Shown: positions 9,135 through 19,680, counted from the first letter of the stretch. The stretch is DNA of 33,590 nucleotides from Clostridiales bacterium (GCA_012517675.1 JAAYUL010000014.1:1-33590), one strand, 5' to 3'. Made by a program: numbers and translations. The notes: generated from the letters alone by a model not told the origin.

Positions 9135-11543
9135 ATGAAGTACGATCACAAGCAAATGGAGAAAAAATGGCAGGACAAATGGGAAGAAACCGGAGTTTTT
9201 CATGCTTCCAACACCTCCGAAAAGCCGAAGTATTACGCTCTCATCGAGTTCCCTTATCCGTCGGGGCAGGGGCTTCATGTGGGGCATCCGCGCTCCTATA
9301 CCGCCCTTGACATTGTCGCGCGCAAGCGCCGCCTGCAGGGCTACAACGTGCTGTACCCCATCGGCTGGGACGCGTTCGGCCTGCCGACGGAAAACTTTGC
9401 GATCAAAAACCACGTGCATCCCGCGGAAGTGACGAAAAAGAATATCGCCCGCTTCAAGCAGCAGCTGCAATCCCTCGGCATCTCCTTTGACTGGTCGCGC
9501 GAAATCAACACCACGGACCCGGAATATTACAAATGGACCCAGTGGATTTTTCTTCAGCTGTTCAAGCACGGCCTTGCGTATAAAAAGGAAATGGCGGTCA
9601 ACTGGTGCACCTCCTGCAAATGTGTGCTGGCCAACGAAGAAGTGGTCAACGGCGTCTGCGAGCGCTGCGGGCACGAAGTGGTCCGCAAGGTGAAATCGCA
9701 GTGGATGCTGAAAATCACCGAATACGCGCAGCGCCTGATCGACGACCTTGACCTTGTGGATTATCCCGACCGCGTGAAAGCGCAGCAGATCAACTGGATC
9801 GGCCGTTCCACCGGCGCGGAAGTCGATTTCAAAACCACGGCGGGCGATACGCTCACCGTCTACACGACCCGGCCGGACACACTTTACGGCGCGACTTACA
9901 TGGTCGTGTCGCCCGAACACCCGCTGATTGAAAAATGGGCGGACAGCCTCGGCAATCTGGACGAGGTCAGGGCTTATCAGGCGGAGGCCGCCAAAAAATC
10001 CGACTTTGAGCGCACCGAGGTTGCCAAGGACAAGACCGGCGTTCGGCTGAACGGCGTCGCGGCGGTCAATCCGGTGAACGGCAGAGAAATTCCGATTTTC
10101 ATTTCCGACTATGTTCTGGTTTCCTACGGAACGGGCGCGATCATGGCGGTCCCCGCGCACGATACCCGCGACTGGGAATTCGCCCAAAAATTCGGCCTGC
10201 CGATCATTGAAGTCGTAAAGGGCGGCGACGTGCAGAAGGAAGCCTTTACCGACTGCGCCACCGGAATCATGGTGAATTCCGGAATACTGGACGGGCTTTC
10301 CGTGGAGGAAGCCAAAAAGAAAATCACCGAATATCTCGCGGAAAAGGGGATCGGCCGTCCCAAAGTGAACTTCAAGCTGCGCGACTGGGTATTCTCCCGC
10401 CAGCGCTACTGGGGCGAACCCATTCCGATCGTCTATTGTGAAAAATGCGGCTATGTGGCGCTGCCGGAAAGCGAGCTGCCGCTTCGTCTGCCCCAGGTAA
10501 AGTCGTATGAGCCGACGGACAACGGCGAATCGCCGCTCGCCCACATGACGGACTGGGTGGAGACCACCTGCCCGCACTGCGGCGGAAAGGCGCGCCGCGA
10601 AACGGACACCATGCCGCAGTGGGCCGGTTCCTCCTGGTATTTCCTGCGCTACATGGACCCGCACAACGGGGAAGCGTTTGCGGGGAAGGAAGCCCTGAAG
10701 TACTGGGCGCCCGTCGACTGGTACAACGGCGGCATGGAGCACACCACGCTCCACCTGCTTTACAGCCGGTTCTGGTACAAATTCCTTTACGACATCGGCG
10801 CGGTGCCCACCAGGGAGCCGTATGCGAAACGGACCAGCCACGGCATGATCCTGGGTGAAAACGGGGAAAAAATGAGCAAGTCCCGCGGCAACGTGGTCAA
10901 CCCGGATGAAATTGTGGACGAATACGGCGCGGACACCATGCGCCTTTATGAAATGTTTATCGGCGACTTTGAAAAGGCGGCTCCGTGGAGCTCCGCCGGC
11001 ATCAAGGGCTGCCGCCGGTTTGTGGAGCGCTACTGGAATCTGCAGAATATTGTGAGTACGGAAAAGGGCGTCCGCAAAAATCTCGAGACTTCTTTCCACA
11101 AGACGATTAAAAAGGTCGGGGAAGACATCGAGAACCTGAAATACAACACCGCCATTGCCGCGATGATGGCGCTGCTGAACGAAATTTCCGACTCCGGCTC
11201 CGTGACGAAAGACGAGCTGAAAATCTTCACCGTTCTGCTCAACCCATTCGCACCGCACGTGACGGAAGAGGTATGGGAGGCGCAGAAGCTGGGCGGCGGG
11301 TTGGCCTGCCAGCAGGAATGGCCGGCATACGACGAGGCGAAGTGCAAAGACGCCAGCGTTGAAATCGCGGTTCAGGTCAACGGAAAGGTGCGCGCGCGCC
11401 TGAACGTTTCCGCGGACATTGCGAAGGAAGACGCGATTGCCGCCGCGAAGGCGGAAAATAAAATCGCCGGGGAAATCAGCGACAAAAAGATTGTAAAGGA
11501 AATATACGTTCCCGGCAAGCTGGTCAATATCGTGGCAAAATAA
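9135..11543 (+). CDS. leuS: Leucyl-tRNA synthetase
   Basis: [22 protein letters not shown] (HIGH), [13 protein letters not shown] (KMSKS), editing domain. Confidence 0.98.
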   Translation: MKYDHKQMEKKWQDKWEETGVFHASNTSEKPKYYALIEFPYPSGQGLHVGHPRSYTALDIVARKRRLQGYNVLYPIGWDAFGLPTENFAIKNHVHPAEVTKKNIARFKQQLQSLGISFDWSREINTTDPEYYKWTQWIFLQLFKHGLAYKKEMAVNWCTSCKCVLANEEVVNGVCERCGHEVVRKVKSQWMLKITEYAQRLIDDLDLVDYPDRVKAQQINWIGRSTGAEVDFKTTAGDTLTVYTTRPDTLYGATYMVVSPEHPLIEKWADSLGNLDEVRAYQAEAAKKSDFERTEVAKDKTGVRLNGVAAVNPVNGREIPIFISDYVLVSYGTGAIMAVPAHDTRDWEFAQKFGLPIIEVVKGGDVQKEAFTDCATGIMVNSGILDGLSVEEAKKKITEYLAEKGIGRPKVNFKLRDWVFSRQRYWGEPIPIVYCEKCGYVALPESELPLRLPQVKSYEPTDNGESPLAHMTDWVETTCPHCGGKARRETDTMPQWAGSSWYFLRYMDPHNGEAFAGKEALKYWAPVDWYNGGMEHTTLHLLYSRFWYKFLYDIGAVPTREPYAKRTSHGMILGENGEKMSKSRGNVVNPDEIVDEYGADTMRLYEMFIGDFEKAAPWSSAGIKGCRRFVERYWNLQNIVSTEKGVRKNLETSFHKTIKKVGEDIENLKYNTAIAAMMALLNEISDSGSVTKDELKIFTVLLNPFAPHVTEEVWEAQKLGGGLACQQEWPAYDEAKCKDASVEIAVQVNGKVRARLNVSADIAKEDAIAAAKAENKIAGEISDKKIVKEIYVPGKLVNIVAK

Positions 11544-11560
11544 GCCTCCGGGCAAAATAA

Positions 11561-11593
11561 GAAAGCTCCCGTCTGTACAAGACGGGAGCTTTC
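11561..11593 (+). terminator. Hairpin downstream of leuS (13-bp perfect stem; no strong T tract)
   Basis: GAAAGCTCCCGTC-TGTACAA-GACGGGAGCTTTC. Confidence 0.6.
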
Positions 11594-11600
11594 CTCGTAG

Positions 11601-11640
11601 CAGGGACCCGCCGTTTTCAACCGGCAGGTCCCTGTTTTAT
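11601..11640. terminator. Second hairpin followed by short T run between leuS and the convergent DUF1294 gene
   Basis: CAGGGACC..CGCCG-TTTTCAA-CCGGC..AGGTCCCTG-TTTT. Confidence 0.6.
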
Positions 11641-11714
11641 GACCGGCAAGATGATTTTGCTCTCTCAAAAAATACAGGTATTTCCGTAGTCTGTTTTTTC
11701 GTGGAAGAACGGCA

Positions 11715-11990
11715 TTAACGGGAGGACAGGATAAAATACAGCGCCGCGGCCTGCGCCGCGAAAATCAGCGGCACTCCGATCATAAACTTTTTATGACGCG
11801 TTTTGTGCCGGATGCATTTCATGGTGATCCAGAGGGCGGGGGAGCCCCCAAGCGCGGCGGCGAGCAGCAGGGTCCGTTCCCGAATCCGCCTGCGGTGCCG
11901 GATGGCGCGCCGCTTGTCGGAGACGGTGAGGATGGCGGCGATGAAATTGATAATAATCAGGTAGCCGAAACAATATATATTAACAGGCAT
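11715..11990 (-). CDS. DUF1294 family small membrane protein
   Basis: YLIIINFIAAILTVSDKRRAIRHRRRIRERTLLLAAALGGSPALWITMKCIRHKTRHKKFMIGVPLI; DUF1294-like pattern. Confidence 0.8.
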   Translation of the reverse strand: MPVNIYCFGYLIIINFIAAILTVSDKRRAIRHRRRIRERTLLLAAALGGSPALWITMKCIRHKTRHKKFMIGVPLIFAAQAAALYFILSSR

Positions 11991-12002
11991 GTCTTCTCCT
12001 TG

Positions 12003-12371
12003 TTAAGAAAGCCGGGCGCCGCAGTTGGGACAGAATCTCGCGTTCGGGTCAACGGCGCTGCGGCAGGCGGGACAGATTTTATAGGAAGGCCCCTGCACGG
12101 GGTGCATTTGGGAGGGGTCGGCCTCCGCCGCAGTGTCATGCTCCAGCCGCTGCCCTTCCGGCTTGAAAATTTCATAAACCGCGCCGCAGTTCGGGCAGGT
12201 GAGAAAATACCGCTTACCGAAGCGGAAGAGGGGCAGAAAAAAGAAGGTAAACACCTGAAACGTGCAGGTGAGCATTCCCATGGCGGGAGAAACACCGCAG
12301 CAGGGAAAAACGCGGCATCTGCGCGAGCCGAGATTTTTGGAACCGCCGGATATACCGATGATAAAAAACAT
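12003..12371 (-). CDS. Zinc-ribbon domain protein
   Basis: CPNCGAVYEIF and CPACRSAVDPNARFCPNCGARLS zinc ribbons; start taken at MFFIIG. Confidence 0.7.
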   Translation of the reverse strand: MFFIIGISGGSKNLGSRRCRVFPCCGVSPAMGMLTCTFQVFTFFFLPLFRFGKRYFLTCPNCGAVYEIFKPEGQRLEHDTAAEADPSQMHPVQGPSYKICPACRSAVDPNARFCPNCGARLS

Positions 12372-12489
12372 GGGAAAACCTCCTGACCATGAAATGCGGT
12401 TACGGCGCGGTTTCTGCTTCGGCGCCTTTCCCGTATCATACCTGATGATTGAGAATGTGTCAAATAAAAGAGTCGGAAGGATGGGTTCT

Positions 12490-13806
12490 ATGGTAATCAA
12501 ACTGTTTGACAGGCACAGCGTGCTGGTCTGCGCCTGCATATTGGCGGCGGCCGTCGCCGTAATCACGGCGGTCAATTTCAGCCGTTCCGGTGCTTCCGGT
12601 TCCGTTCCCGCACAGGGGCGAAATTCCTTTTCCGTTTCCGCGTCGGCGGCGGGCTTAACCCCGGCGTCGGCGTCCGGTTCGGGAGCGTCCGCGCCGGCGG
12701 TTTCCGCGGCGAAAGCATCGTCGTCGGAAATGCGGGCGGTGTGGGTGCCTTACATGAGCCTTGACATGAGCAGGGAAAAGGACAAAAGCGAAAAAGCGTT
12801 CCAGGCCAAATTCAGCAACATGATCGCGGTGGCGAAAAAATACGGCATGAATACGCTTGTGGTACAGGTCCGGCCGTTCGGCGACGCGCTTTATCCGTCC
12901 GCTTATTTTCCGTGGAGCAGCATCGTCGGCGGCACACAGGGCGTGAACCCGGGCTATGACCCGCTGAAAGACATGGTGAGCGCCGCCCACCGGGCTGGAA
13001 TGAAAATACAGGCGTGGGTCAACCCGCTTCGAATTCAGGTCAACGGGACCCCCTCCATTTTAGCGCAGGGGAATCTTTACAATAAATGGAAAAGCGATTC
13101 GGCCAAAAAGGGATATGTTGTCGATACCGCCCAGGGGAAATACTACAACCCGGCCTACGGCGAGGTGCGCCGCCTGATTGCCGACGGGGTCAGGGAAATC
13201 GCGAAAAATTATGAGGTGGACGGCATTCAGTTCGACGATTATTTTTACCCGACGCAGGACGCTTCCTTTGACAAAGCCGCCTACGATTCCTATTGCGGCG
13301 CGGTGTCAAAAAACGGGAAGCCTCTCGGCCTGCAGGAATGGCGGCAGGCGAACATCAACGCTCTGGTCGCGCTCGTTTACAGCGGAGTCAAGTCGGTCAA
13401 AAAAAATCTCCCGTTTGGAATCGCGCCGCAGGGCAACGTGGAAAACGACCTGAAAATGGGAGCGGATGTCGCCGCCTGGTGCAATACCCGCGGCTATGTG
13501 GACTTCATCTGCCCGCAGCTTTACGTGAATTTTGACAACCCGGTGCTTCCGTTCGGCACGGCCGCGCAAGCATGGCGGAAGCTGGTGACGAATTCGGACA
13601 TCAAGCTGTATTTCGGCCTTGCCGTTTACAAAGCCGGCTCCGATGCGGACAGCGGCACATGGAAAAAATCCGGCAGCATTCTGGCGCAGCAGGTGGAGGC
13701 GGGAAGAAAAAATTCCTGCGACGGTTTCATGTTTTATTCGTGGGATTCCTTTAACAGCAGTCAGGCAAAGGAGGAGATTCAAAATGTCATGAAGGTTTTA
13801 AAATAG
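12490..13806 (+). CDS. Glycoside hydrolase family 10-like / DUF187-type exported protein
   Basis: N-terminal TM/signal; EMRAVWVPYMSLDM, MNTLVVQVRPFGDALYPS, GYDPLKDMVSAAHRAGMKIQAWVNPLRI, VDGIQFDDYFYP; GGAAGG ribosome site upstream of ATG 12490 (12481 is an alternative start). Confidence 0.85.
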   Translation: MVIKLFDRHSVLVCACILAAAVAVITAVNFSRSGASGSVPAQGRNSFSVSASAAGLTPASASGSGASAPAVSAAKASSSEMRAVWVPYMSLDMSREKDKSEKAFQAKFSNMIAVAKKYGMNTLVVQVRPFGDALYPSAYFPWSSIVGGTQGVNPGYDPLKDMVSAAHRAGMKIQAWVNPLRIQVNGTPSILAQGNLYNKWKSDSAKKGYVVDTAQGKYYNPAYGEVRRLIADGVREIAKNYEVDGIQFDDYFYPTQDASFDKAAYDSYCGAVSKNGKPLGLQEWRQANINALVALVYSGVKSVKKNLPFGIAPQGNVENDLKMGADVAAWCNTRGYVDFICPQLYVNFDNPVLPFGTAAQAWRKLVTNSDIKLYFGLAVYKAGSDADSGTWKKSGSILAQQVEAGRKNSCDGFMFYSWDSFNSSQAKEEIQNVMKVLK

Positions 13807-13832
13807 CCGCTGCGAAAACCGGGGCTCCGGCG

Positions 13833-15125
13833 TTACTCCGCGAGGGAACCGATGCAGAAGTCGCCGCAGACTTCCCGAATGCGCACGGGAAGGATCTGTC
13901 CGCTCAGGTTCGCGCCGCCGGCCGCGCGGACCGGGGTGTAGTTTTCCGTATACCCTTCAAAAACGCCCTTTTCCATCTCGCGCTCAAACAGGACCGGTTC
14001 GATCCGCCCGACCTGCCGTTCAAAAAAAGCCCGTTTTGTCCGCAGCGTGGTTTCGATCATTTCATGGCTCCTCTGCTCCTTGACGGGCGCAGGAACCTGG
14101 CCGGGAGCATCGTTCGCCCTGGTGCCGGGCCGGCGGGAGTAGGCGAAAACATGCGCCTTGGCGAATCCGATCTCCTCCGCGAACCGGCGCGATTCCTCAA
14201 ACTCCCGCCCGGTTTCGCCGGGGAATCCGACCATGATGTCGGTCGTAATGGCTGCGTTCTCAAAAGCGGCGCGCAGGTTTTCCACAATGGCGCGGTACTC
14301 CTGAGCGGTGTAGTGGCGGTTCATGCGCTTCAACGTTTCGTCGCAGCCGCTTTGCAGGGAAAGGTGAAACTGCGGGCAGAGCTTTTTCTGCCTCTGAAGC
14401 CGGGCAATCACATCCTCGCTCAGCTTTTCCGGTTCCAGCGAACCGAGCCGCACGCGCAGGATTTTTTCCGGCTCACAGGCGGCCTCCACAGCGTCGCAGA
14501 GGGTCAGGCCAAGCTCCTGCCCGTAGGCCGGAAGGTTGATGCCCGTAAGCACAATTTCCCGGTATCCGTTTTCCGCCAGCTCCGCCAGCTCCTCCTTTAA
14601 CTGCTTCATCGGTTTTGAGCGCACTCTTCCGCGCGCGTAAGTAATGATACAGTAGGAGCAGAAGCGGTCGCATCCGTCTTCAATTTTAACGAAGGCGCGG
14701 GTCCGCTCAAAAAAGCGGGTCACTTTCATCGGTTCAAATTCCCGTGCCTTTTCGTGCGGCACAATGTCAACAATTCTCTGGTGAGTGGACAGGTAACGCA
14801 TAATGTCGGGAAGAAGGGAAGCGCGGTTTGAATTGCCCAGCACAATATCGGCTTCGTGCAGCGCTTCCGCCGTTTCCGGGAATGCCTGGGGCATACAGCC
14901 GGTCAGCACGATCACCGCGTCCGGGTTGCCGCGTTTTGCGCGGCGGAGCATCTGCCGGACCTTGTGGTCGCTTACAGACGTGACCGTACAGGAATTGATC
15001 AGAACCACGTCGCTTTCCTCGTTTGGTTCGCACGCGGTAAAGCCCGCCGAAACAAGCTGGTTCAGCATGGCCTGTGACTCATATTGATTGACTTTGCAGC
15101 CGAGCGTGATGACGGAAACTCTCAT
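13833..15125 (-). CDS. mtaB: tRNA (N6-L-threonylcarbamoyladenosine(37)-C(2))-methylthiotransferase MtaB
   Basis: MRVSVITLGCKVNQYES, INSCTVTSVSDHKVRQ, CDRFCSYCIITYARGRVRS, C-terminal TRAM-like tail; AAAGG SD before ATG 15125. Confidence 0.93.
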   Translation of the reverse strand: MRVSVITLGCKVNQYESQAMLNQLVSAGFTACEPNEESDVVLINSCTVTSVSDHKVRQMLRRAKRGNPDAVIVLTGCMPQAFPETAEALHEADIVLGNSNRASLLPDIMRYLSTHQRIVDIVPHEKAREFEPMKVTRFFERTRAFVKIEDGCDRFCSYCIITYARGRVRSKPMKQLKEELAELAENGYREIVLTGINLPAYGQELGLTLCDAVEAACEPEKILRVRLGSLEPEKLSEDVIARLQRQKKLCPQFHLSLQSGCDETLKRMNRHYTAQEYRAIVENLRAAFENAAITTDIMVGFPGETGREFEESRRFAEEIGFAKAHVFAYSRRPGTRANDAPGQVPAPVKEQRSHEMIETTLRTKRAFFERQVGRIEPVLFEREMEKGVFEGYTENYTPVRAAGGANLSGQILPVRIREVCGDFCIGSLAE

Positions 15126-15194
15126 TTTGGCACCTTTCAATAAAATATGATATTTTTATTATGCAATTGACATAATCTATAGGTAAAATGAACA

Positions 15195-15223
15195 TTGACC
15201 GATTCGGAATCCTGCGATATCAT
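15195..15223 (+). promoter_or_regulatory. Putative sigma-A promoter for HPr-like gene
   Basis: TTGACC-N17-TATCAT upstream of ATG 15257. Confidence 0.5.
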
Positions 15224-15256
15224 TATAGAATACATCGAAATATGGAGGTAACCAAA

Positions 15257-15490
15257 ATGTATTCAACTGCGATTCGGCTTTCCAGTATTGAGGCGGTCAA
15301 AAAGTTTGTCACACTGACCAACAGTTACAACTTTCCAATCAACCTTACTACCGATAAATACAAGATTGACGCAAAATCCATTATGGGTGTTTTCAGCCTG
15401 GATCTTTCCCAGCCGGTCAATATTGAGGTGGAAAGCAGCGAAAGCGCTTCCGATTTCATCGAACAGCTCAAACAGTTTCAGGATCAGTAA
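15257..15490 (+). CDS. HPr-like protein lacking the catalytic-His motif
   Basis: 77 aa MYSTAIRLSSIEAVKKFVTLTNSYNFPINLTTDKYKIDAKSIMGVFSLDLSQPVNIEVESS; KSIMGVFSL matches the HPr Ser46 region; GGAGGT SD. Confidence 0.8.
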   Translation: MYSTAIRLSSIEAVKKFVTLTNSYNFPINLTTDKYKIDAKSIMGVFSLDLSQPVNIEVESSESASDFIEQLKQFQDQ

Positions 15491-15509
15491 ACACTTTGCG
15501 GCACCGCGG

Positions 15510-15540
15510 AAGCCCGGTTTCAACCGGGCTTTTTTCTTTT
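15510..15540 (+). terminator. Rho-independent terminator after HPr-like gene
   Basis: AGCCCGGTT-TC-AACCGGGCT-TTTTTC. Confidence 0.85.
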
Positions 15541-15542
15541 GT

Positions 15543-17444
15543 TCAGCCTTCCAGCTTCTGCGCCAGCGCGCCCCAATGTTCCAGCAGGCGCTCGCTTTCC
15601 TGTTTCAGAAAATCCAGCTTTTCCGATCTTTCCAGCGCGGCCTGGTAATCGCTGGCGACCTCTGGCTTTAGGAGCTCCCGCTCCAGCTCCGCGATCTCGG
15701 TCTCGATACCGTCGATCCGCGCTTCCGTGCGCTGAAGCTCCGCCCGTGCCTTTCGGGCCGCGGCGCCCCGCTCCTTCTGCTGCCGGTATTCGTTGCTTTT
15801 CGGCGCTTCCTTTTCGGGAACGGACGGCGTTTTTTCCATCTGCTTTTTTGCGAGGTAGGCATCGTAATTTCCGATAGATTCGGTGACCCCGTTTTCGTTC
15901 AGTTCATAGATCCGGTCCGCTGTTTTGTTGATCAGATACCGGTCGTGCGATACGGTCAGGAGCGTTCCCTCGTAGCTTTGCAGCGCGGCTTCCAGCGCCT
16001 CGCAGGAACCGATGTCGAGGTGGTTGGTCGGTTCGTCGAGCAGCAGGAAGTTATTGCGGGAAAGCATGAGCCGGAGCAGAAGAATCCGCGCGCGCTCCCC
16101 GCCGCTCAGAGCGGAAACGGACTTGAATACGTCGTCGCCCTTGAACAGAAAGACGGCCAGCGCGTTTCGGACCTCGGTCTGCGTCAGCTTTGGGTAAGAA
16201 TCCCAGATTTCGTCGATCACGGTCTTTTCCGGATGCAGGCCCGCCTGAATCTGGTCGTAGTAGCCCACGTCGATTCCCGCCCCGAAACGGAAATCCCCCG
16301 CTGTGGGCTTGTTGATTCCCAGAAGCGTTTTCAGCAGGGAGGTTTTTCCGCAGCCGTTCGGCCCGATGACAAACACCCGTTCCCCGCGGTGGATTTCCAT
16401 GTTCACATTTTGGAACAGCTGCTTTTCACCGAAGGAGAGCGCCAGATTTTTTACTTCCAGCACGTCGTTTCCGCCGCGCCGGTCGATCCCGAAATCAAAA
16501 TGGATGCTTTCCGGTTTTTCGTCCGGCTTTTCCAGCGTGCTTTCCAGCCGGCCGATCACCTTCAGCTTGCTTTCGGCCGTTCTGATATTCTTTTCCCGGT
16601 TCCACTGCCTTTGCTGAGCGACAACGCCTTCAAGCCGTTTGATTTCGCGCTGGGTGTTGTTGTATTTTCGCTGCGCCGCAAGGTCGCTTTCTTCCTTCAG
16701 CGCGAGGTATGTGGAATAATTCCCCTTGTAAACGGTGAGCTTGTGGTTTTCCATTTCAAAGGTGCGGCCGGTGGTGCGGTCGAGAAAATAGCGGTCGTGC
16801 GAAATGACGAGATAAGCTCCGCTGAAGGAACGAAGAAAATCCTCGAGCCATTCCACGGAAGAAATATCAAGATGGTTGGTCGGTTCGTCGAGCAGCAGCA
16901 GATTCGCACCGCACAGCAGCATTTTTGCAAGCTGGAGCTTCGCCTTCTGCCCGCCGCTCAGAACGCCGACCGGCAGGCCCATCTGCTCGTCGCTGAATCC
17001 AAGGCCGAGCAGGGCGGAACGCGCCCTGCCGCGGTAGGTAAGGCCGCCCTGCCGGACAAAACGGTCGTTCATTTCCGCCTGCCGTTCCACCAGCTCGTCC
17101 AGATCGGCGGGCTTTGCCAGCAGTCTCCGGTTCAGCTCCTCCAGATCCTGCTCCAGCTTTAACAGGCCGCCGAACACGGTGAGCACTTCGCGATAGGCGC
17201 TGCGTTTCAGGTCGCGGCAGACATGCTGCTCCATGTAGCCGAGCACGGCGGCGTTTGCTTTGTTGATGTTTCCGCCGTCCGGCTGCAGTTCGCCCGTCAG
17301 CAGCTTGAACAGCGTTGTCTTGCCGGAACCGTTGATGCCGACCAGGCCCACATGGTCGTTTTCCTGTATTTCAAACGAGGCGCCGCTGAAAATCAGATTC
17401 GTTCCGAATGATTTTGTCAAGCCTCCTGCGCTGAGCAAACCCAT
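15543..17444 (-). CDS. ABC-F family ATP-binding protein
   Basis: Two ABC domains (GINGSGKTTLFKLL..LSGGQKAKLQLAKML..LLLDEPTNHLDI; GPNGCGKTSLLKTL..LSGGERARILLLRLM..LLLDEPTNHLDI) with no TM segments and a C-terminal coiled coil. Confidence 0.93.
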   Translation of the reverse strand: MGLLSAGGLTKSFGTNLIFSGASFEIQENDHVGLVGINGSGKTTLFKLLTGELQPDGGNINKANAAVLGYMEQHVCRDLKRSAYREVLTVFGGLLKLEQDLEELNRRLLAKPADLDELVERQAEMNDRFVRQGGLTYRGRARSALLGLGFSDEQMGLPVGVLSGGQKAKLQLAKMLLCGANLLLLDEPTNHLDISSVEWLEDFLRSFSGAYLVISHDRYFLDRTTGRTFEMENHKLTVYKGNYSTYLALKEESDLAAQRKYNNTQREIKRLEGVVAQQRQWNREKNIRTAESKLKVIGRLESTLEKPDEKPESIHFDFGIDRRGGNDVLEVKNLALSFGEKQLFQNVNMEIHRGERVFVIGPNGCGKTSLLKTLLGINKPTAGDFRFGAGIDVGYYDQIQAGLHPEKTVIDEIWDSYPKLTQTEVRNALAVFLFKGDDVFKSVSALSGGERARILLLRLMLSRNNFLLLDEPTNHLDIGSCEALEAALQSYEGTLLTVSHDRYLINKTADRIYELNENGVTESIGNYDAYLAKKQMEKTPSVPEKEAPKSNEYRQQKERGAAARKARAELQRTEARIDGIETEIAELERELLKPEVASDYQAALERSEKLDFLKQESERLLEHWGALAQKLEG

Positions 17445-17529
17445 TGTTTTTCTCCTTGTATGTAAAGTGCGGAGCAATTCGGCCCCGCTCCCATATTATA
17501 ATGAAACGGCGTCTGTAAATCAAGCCGCA

Positions 17530-17958
17530 TCACAGGTACTTTTTCATCGTTTCAATGTTCCGCTGTTCGTCCGCCAGGTAATCCTGCGCCAGATTTTTTG
17601 CCCCGGCGTCGGAATCATTCAGACGGTTGAGCTTTTTTGTAATATTGATGATCCCCATATTGGTTCCCTGAATCATCATTTCGGCAATGTGGTTTGAACT
17701 GTTGTCCAACAGGGTGTTCATCCGGATCGAGCCCTTGACCATGGCCCTTTTTAGCGTTCCCTTTTCCTCGGGCAGACACCCTTCGTCCCGCAGCATGGAT
17801 TTTGCCCGGCGGTTGATTTCCAGGTAGTTTTTCGCCTGGCGGAGCATATCGCCGCGCAGCGGTTTGCTGTGTACCTTCGGAACGGCAAGGCGGGTGGCCT
17901 CAAGCCCCATTTTCGTGGTTTGATAAATTTCTTCCAGAAGATTTATATTTTCAGGCAT
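17530..17958 (-). CDS. Uncharacterised helical protein (142 aa)
   Basis: Clean ORF MPENINLLEEIYQTTKMGLEATRLAV...; helix-rich, no recognised motif. Confidence 0.6.
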   Translation of the reverse strand: MPENINLLEEIYQTTKMGLEATRLAVPKVHSKPLRGDMLRQAKNYLEINRRAKSMLRDEGCLPEEKGTLKRAMVKGSIRMNTLLDNSSNHIAEMMIQGTNMGIINITKKLNRLNDSDAGAKNLAQDYLADEQRNIETMKKYL

Positions 17959-18084
17959 TTGGTTTCTCCTTTTCCATTGGTTGTTTTTTTGGGTTGAAGT
18001 ATGAATGGTATCATTCGGCGCATGTTATTTTTAAACTTGGCCCGTACCCGTATTTATTTTTTCCCGATTGCATAAGGTTTAAAC

Positions 18085-18113
18085 TGGACATTTTGATGAG
18101 CAGTGTCTATAAT
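18085..18113 (+). promoter_or_regulatory. Putative sigma-A promoter for the TIM-barrel gene
   Basis: TGGACA-N17-TATAAT. Confidence 0.55.
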
Positions 18114-18208
18114 TTAGAAGAAGCTCAATCGTCGTTGACGCTTTCCCGCCGGTTTGCCTGCCATGCAGAGCGGCAGGGCGCCGAAAATTTATTTTGCACG
18201 GAGATAGG

Positions 18209-19000
18209 ATGAAAATGATGCGTTCTGGCATTTCCACGGCATGCCTTTATCCCATGGAGCTTGAAAAGGCGCTGCCGGTATTAATATCAATGGATTTTCA
18301 TTTGTTTGAGGTTTTTATCAACACCTTCAGTGAAATGAAAAGGGATTACGTCCGCGAACTGAAGAGGATCGCGGACAGCAGCGGCAGCTCCATCAAATCG
18401 GTGCATCCGTTCACCTCCGGCTTTGAAAGCTTCCTGCTTTTTTCTGATTACGAGCGCCGCTTTCAGGACGGCCTCGATTTTTACAAAAGGTATTTTGAAA
18501 CCGCCAACCTGCTCGGCGCGGACATTCTGGTCCTGCACGGCCAGCGCACGGAAAAGAAGGACCTGATTCCCGAAGAAAGCTATTTTGAGCATTACGCCCG
18601 CCTTTTTGAATTGGGAAAAACGTTCGGCGTTACCGTTGCGCAGGAAAACGTCAACCTGTTCCGCAGCGAAGACCCGGCGTTCATTCGCCGGATGAGGGAA
18701 TACCTGAAGGATTCGTGCGCGTTCGTTTTTGATGTCAAACAGTCGGTCCGCGCGGGAAAGGACCCCTTCGTCATGTGTGCCGCCATGGGAGACCGGCTGG
18801 TTCACGTCCATGTCAACGACAATACCCCCGGGGCGGACTGCCTGCTTCCGGGGAGCGGGAATATGGATTATGCCGCGCTGAAAAAACAGCTTGACGGCTT
18901 TGGCTTTACCGGCGATTTCATTATAGAGGTTTACCGCCGCAATTTTGGCCGGCTGGAAGAACTGGAAGACGCCAAAAAAACAGTGGAGCAATTTTTATAA
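18209..19000 (+). CDS. Sugar phosphate isomerase/epimerase-like (AP endonuclease family 2 TIM barrel)
   Basis: GADILVLHGQRTEKKD, VTVAQENVNLFRSEDP, VFDVKQSVRAGKDP, LVHVHVNDNTPGADCLLPGSGNMDYAAL, GDFIIEVYRRNF. Confidence 0.85.
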   Translation: MKMMRSGISTACLYPMELEKALPVLISMDFHLFEVFINTFSEMKRDYVRELKRIADSSGSSIKSVHPFTSGFESFLLFSDYERRFQDGLDFYKRYFETANLLGADILVLHGQRTEKKDLIPEESYFEHYARLFELGKTFGVTVAQENVNLFRSEDPAFIRRMREYLKDSCAFVFDVKQSVRAGKDPFVMCAAMGDRLVHVHVNDNTPGADCLLPGSGNMDYAALKKQLDGFGFTGDFIIEVYRRNFGRLEELEDAKKTVEQFL

Positions 19001-19018
19001 TATTTTTTGTAATAATGC

Positions 19019-19048
19019 TTGATTGTTTTATAAAAAATATGGTATAAT
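19019..19048 (+). promoter_or_regulatory. Putative sigma-A promoter for nrdR
   Basis: TTGATT-N18-TATAAT. Confidence 0.6.
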
Positions 19049-19078
19049 TATACAAAATGTTGTAGAGGGGATGAGACA

Positions 19079-19537
19079 ATGCGGTGCCCATATTGCGGTC
19101 ACTCTGAATCGAAGGTGATTGATTCGCGCCCTACCGACGAAGGGGAACGGATTCGCAGACGCAGGGAGTGCCTGAAATGTTCCAAACGTTTTACAACCTA
19201 TGAAGTCATTGAAACGGTGCCCATTGTTGTGATCAAAAAGGATCGTTCCAGGGAGGCTTTCGACCGGAACAAGCTGCTGAACGGCCTGCTCCGCGCATGT
19301 GAAAAGCGGCCGATTTCTCTGGATACGCTGGAGTCGATCGTCGACGAGATCGAGAGCATGCTTCAGAATTCTCTGGACCGTGAAGTTCCGTCCAGTCTGA
19401 TCGGCAAGTACGCCATGGACAAGCTGAAGAACGTGGATGAGGTGGCTTATGTCCGTTTCGCCTCGGTGTACCGGCAGTTCAAGGATATCAACACCTTTAT
19501 GGATGAACTGAACCGCATTATGGAAAGCAAAGTGTGA
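19079..19537 (+). CDS. nrdR: Transcriptional repressor NrdR
   Basis: [42 protein letters not shown] zinc ribbon plus ATP-cone. Confidence 0.97.
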   Translation: MRCPYCGHSESKVIDSRPTDEGERIRRRRECLKCSKRFTTYEVIETVPIVVIKKDRSREAFDRNKLLNGLLRACEKRPISLDTLESIVDEIESMLQNSLDREVPSSLIGKYAMDKLKNVDEVAYVRFASVYRQFKDINTFMDELNRIMESKV

Positions 19538-19628
19538 AAAGCATCTTCTGCCTTTGCGGTTCACAAGTCGGAGCGGAACAGATCCTAATTTGCTGCAACA
19601 AAGAAAGTTGAAAAACAACCGCGCGGAT

Positions 19629-19680
19629 GCAGGATGCGCTTTGATCGGTTTTCCGGCCGTTTCAGAGCGCATCCTGCTTT
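19629..19680. terminator. Hairpin between convergent nrdR and DUF4363 genes
   Basis: GCAGGATGCGCT...AGCGCATCCTGC then TTTA: 12-bp perfect stem. Confidence 0.6.

Noticed and set aside
9072-11555. 827-aa minus-strand ORF opposite leuS
   Set aside because: Antisense shadow of leuS produced by GC-rich third codon positions; no recognisable motifs.
15945-17162. 405-aa plus-strand ORF opposite the ABC-F gene
   Set aside because: Antisense shadow; the minus strand has full ABC motifs.
17994-18212. 72-aa ORF upstream of the TIM-barrel gene
   Set aside because: Contains the inferred promoter of the next gene, no SD and no domain features.
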